A DNA stretch of 6,847 nucleotides from Deltaproteobacteria bacterium. GTDB taxonomy: Bacteria; Desulfobacterota; Dissulfuribacteria; Dissulfuribacterales; QOAL01. The stretch is taken from positions 1 through 6,847 of the forward strand of contig JALSKY010000284.1 in assembly GCA_026988585.1 (NCBI GenBank). The letters run 5' to 3'. How positions within the stretch are numbered: position 1 is the stretch's first letter; each line of letters opens with the position of its first letter. Shown here piece by piece: positions 5,904 through 6,847 of the stretch. The notes below the pieces were generated by a model, which was not told the DNA's origin, ran no database searches, and saw only the letters and a list, made by a program, of their open reading frames with translations. Both the position numbers and the translations under genes were made by a program.

Positions 5904-6847
5904 TCAACCAAATGAGTTCATCAGGCTCCAGACCGGGGCATTCATTGCATGGTAAAGATCCCTGGAAAAGTTTATCACCCCGGTAAATCCGGCATAAGGC
6001 CCCCTATCCTTCTGCTGAGGAAAAGAGACTACAGGAAAACCGGATTTGACTATGCGCCACTGCTCCCTTGCATTGGTCAGGACAATATCTGGCTGAAGCA
6101 CCTTGAGAGAGGCCTCCAGTTCATAGTCACCAGGATCATCGGTGATATATCTGGCAAAGGGCCTTGCCTCATCATGATCAACCTTCTTGCCAAATATGGA
6201 TGCCGCCATCTCCACCTGAAATCCCATTTCGGTGAGCATCCGTGAGAGGGCCCCTATCCGGCCGGCACCCAGTACTATAACTGCCCGTTTTCCCTTGAAA
6301 GAGTCGATCATACTGCCTGCCTCACGGGAAACCAGGGCTTGGCCCTTGGCAATCACCTTTTGGATTCGCTCCTCTGGAATATCGAAATAGGTGCCGATCT
6401 TGTAGAGTGATTTCTTCACCGCCTTCAATCCATAGAAAGAGACCTTCATGTAGGGCTGTCCAAAACGGGTCTTGGCCTCCCGACAAAACTCTTCAGCAGT
6501 GGAACCGCAGAACAGCAGGTTGAGCTGGGCATTTGCCATCTCCTCTATCTCGGTCCAGGATGTGGCACCGGTGAGGGCAGTATGCACATGGATCCCCAGT
6601 TCCTTGAGGAGGGATTTTATCACTACACTCTCGCCGCCAACATTGAACTCTCCTACAAGGTTCACCACCGGCTGCTGATAGGGCTTGGCAGCAGGTTTCA
6701 CCATATCCAGAATCATGCGGAAACCAAGCCCGTGCCCGCCTGACTGCGACGGGGCACAAAAGCCTGGACAGCTCACCACCTTGACATCCCGGCCGGTCTC
6801 CTGGCTCACCTCTCTTGCCACGCCTTCAGCATCTTCACCAATAATTG
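5904..6847 (-). CDS. Nitrogenase component-1-like protein (NifD/NifE family), 5' part beyond the right edge
   Basis: The frame enters from the right edge and ends at TGA 5906-5904; 313 residues are visible, roughly the C-terminal two thirds of a 450-480-residue family member. It starts in the IIGEDAEGVA segment that corresponds to IGDD-EAV of NifD/NifE. C26 in CPGF matches the NifD P-cluster Cys154 position. Q34 and H38 in SQSGGH match active-site Gln191 and His195. GEFNVGGE (65-72) is the family's conserved turn, and C113 in LLFCGST matches the cofactor ligand Cys275. The C-terminus (GPYAGFTGVINFSRDLYHAMNAPVW) resembles NifE more than NifD, and the FeMo-cofactor His442 is replaced: the region reads SFPQQKDRGPY. 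These assignments are by eye against remembered family motifs. A true nitrogenase alpha subunit, a cofactor scaffold or another nitrogenase-like reductase are all possible. A beta partner is not visible. This is the last gene of its transcript, unlike standard nifDK or nifEN order. Confidence 0.85.
   Translation of the reverse strand, partial: IIGEDAEGVAREVSQETGRDVKVVSCPGFCAPSQSGGHGLGFRMILDMVKPAAKPYQQPVVNLVGEFNVGGESVVIKSLLKELGIHVHTALTGATSWTEIEEMANAQLNLLFCGSTAEEFCREAKTRFGQPYMKVSFYGLKAVKKSLYKIGTYFDIPEERIQKVIAKGQALVSREAGSMIDSFKGKRAVIVLGAGRIGALSRMLTEMGFQVEMAASIFGKKVDHDEARPFARYITDDPGDYELEASLKVLQPDIVLTNAREQWRIVKSGFPVVSFPQQKDRGPYAGFTGVINFSRDLYHAMNAPVWSLMNSFG

Noticed and set aside
6819..6821. GTG as a start codon for the nitrogenase-like gene
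   Set aside because: The frame stays open to the window edge, and the residues before it (IIGEDAEG) are part of the conserved family sequence, so this GTG is an internal Val codon.

Overview
The window looks like a chromosomal stretch of a Gram-negative anaerobe, most likely a Desulfobacterota (sulfate-reducer type) bacterium. This is inferred from a Tat-exported periplasmic [FeFe]-hydrogenase resembling Desulfovibrio HydAB, a nitrogenase component-1-like protein, a good sigma-54 promoter match, and several Sec-exported envelope proteins behind strong GGAGG ribosome binding sites. No RNA gene, CRISPR array, insertion sequence or att site was seen.

Left part (1-3870): three genes for secreted proteins of unrecognised family. 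Two lie on the minus strand: an intact 298-residue protein (2422-1526), followed by a larger protein that starts at 1441 and runs off the left edge after 480 codons without a stop. They are probably co-transcribed, and a perfect 10-bp inverted repeat lies in the 84-bp gap between them. A 489-bp AT-rich gap holds a doubtful 56-codon ORF and a good sigma-70-like promoter. That promoter reads into a third secreted gene on the plus strand (2912-3761), which has two copies of one beta-rich domain and is split by a one-base frameshift near 3302. A perfect 15-bp hairpin (3832-3869) separates this gene from the convergent hydrogenase.

Right part (3832-6847): two minus-strand redox genes. A fused large-plus-small-subunit [FeFe]-hydrogenase (5440-3908) carries a Tat signal, two [4Fe-4S] cysteine sets and all H-cluster motifs. 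Upstream is a 463-bp gap with a sigma-54 (-24/-12) promoter match, two inverted repeats and a candidate terminator. Beyond it is the C-terminal two thirds of a NifD/NifE-like protein that enters from the right edge.

How they may work together (inference): the hydrogenase would oxidise or evolve H2 in the periplasm and exchange electrons with a periplasmic carrier such as a c-type cytochrome, not present here. If the nitrogenase-like enzyme releases H2, the hydrogenase could recapture it, and a sigma-54 promoter would suit such a link. The three secreted proteins share Pro/Lys-rich segments and beta-rich domains and may form an envelope or surface assembly, but no function can be assigned.
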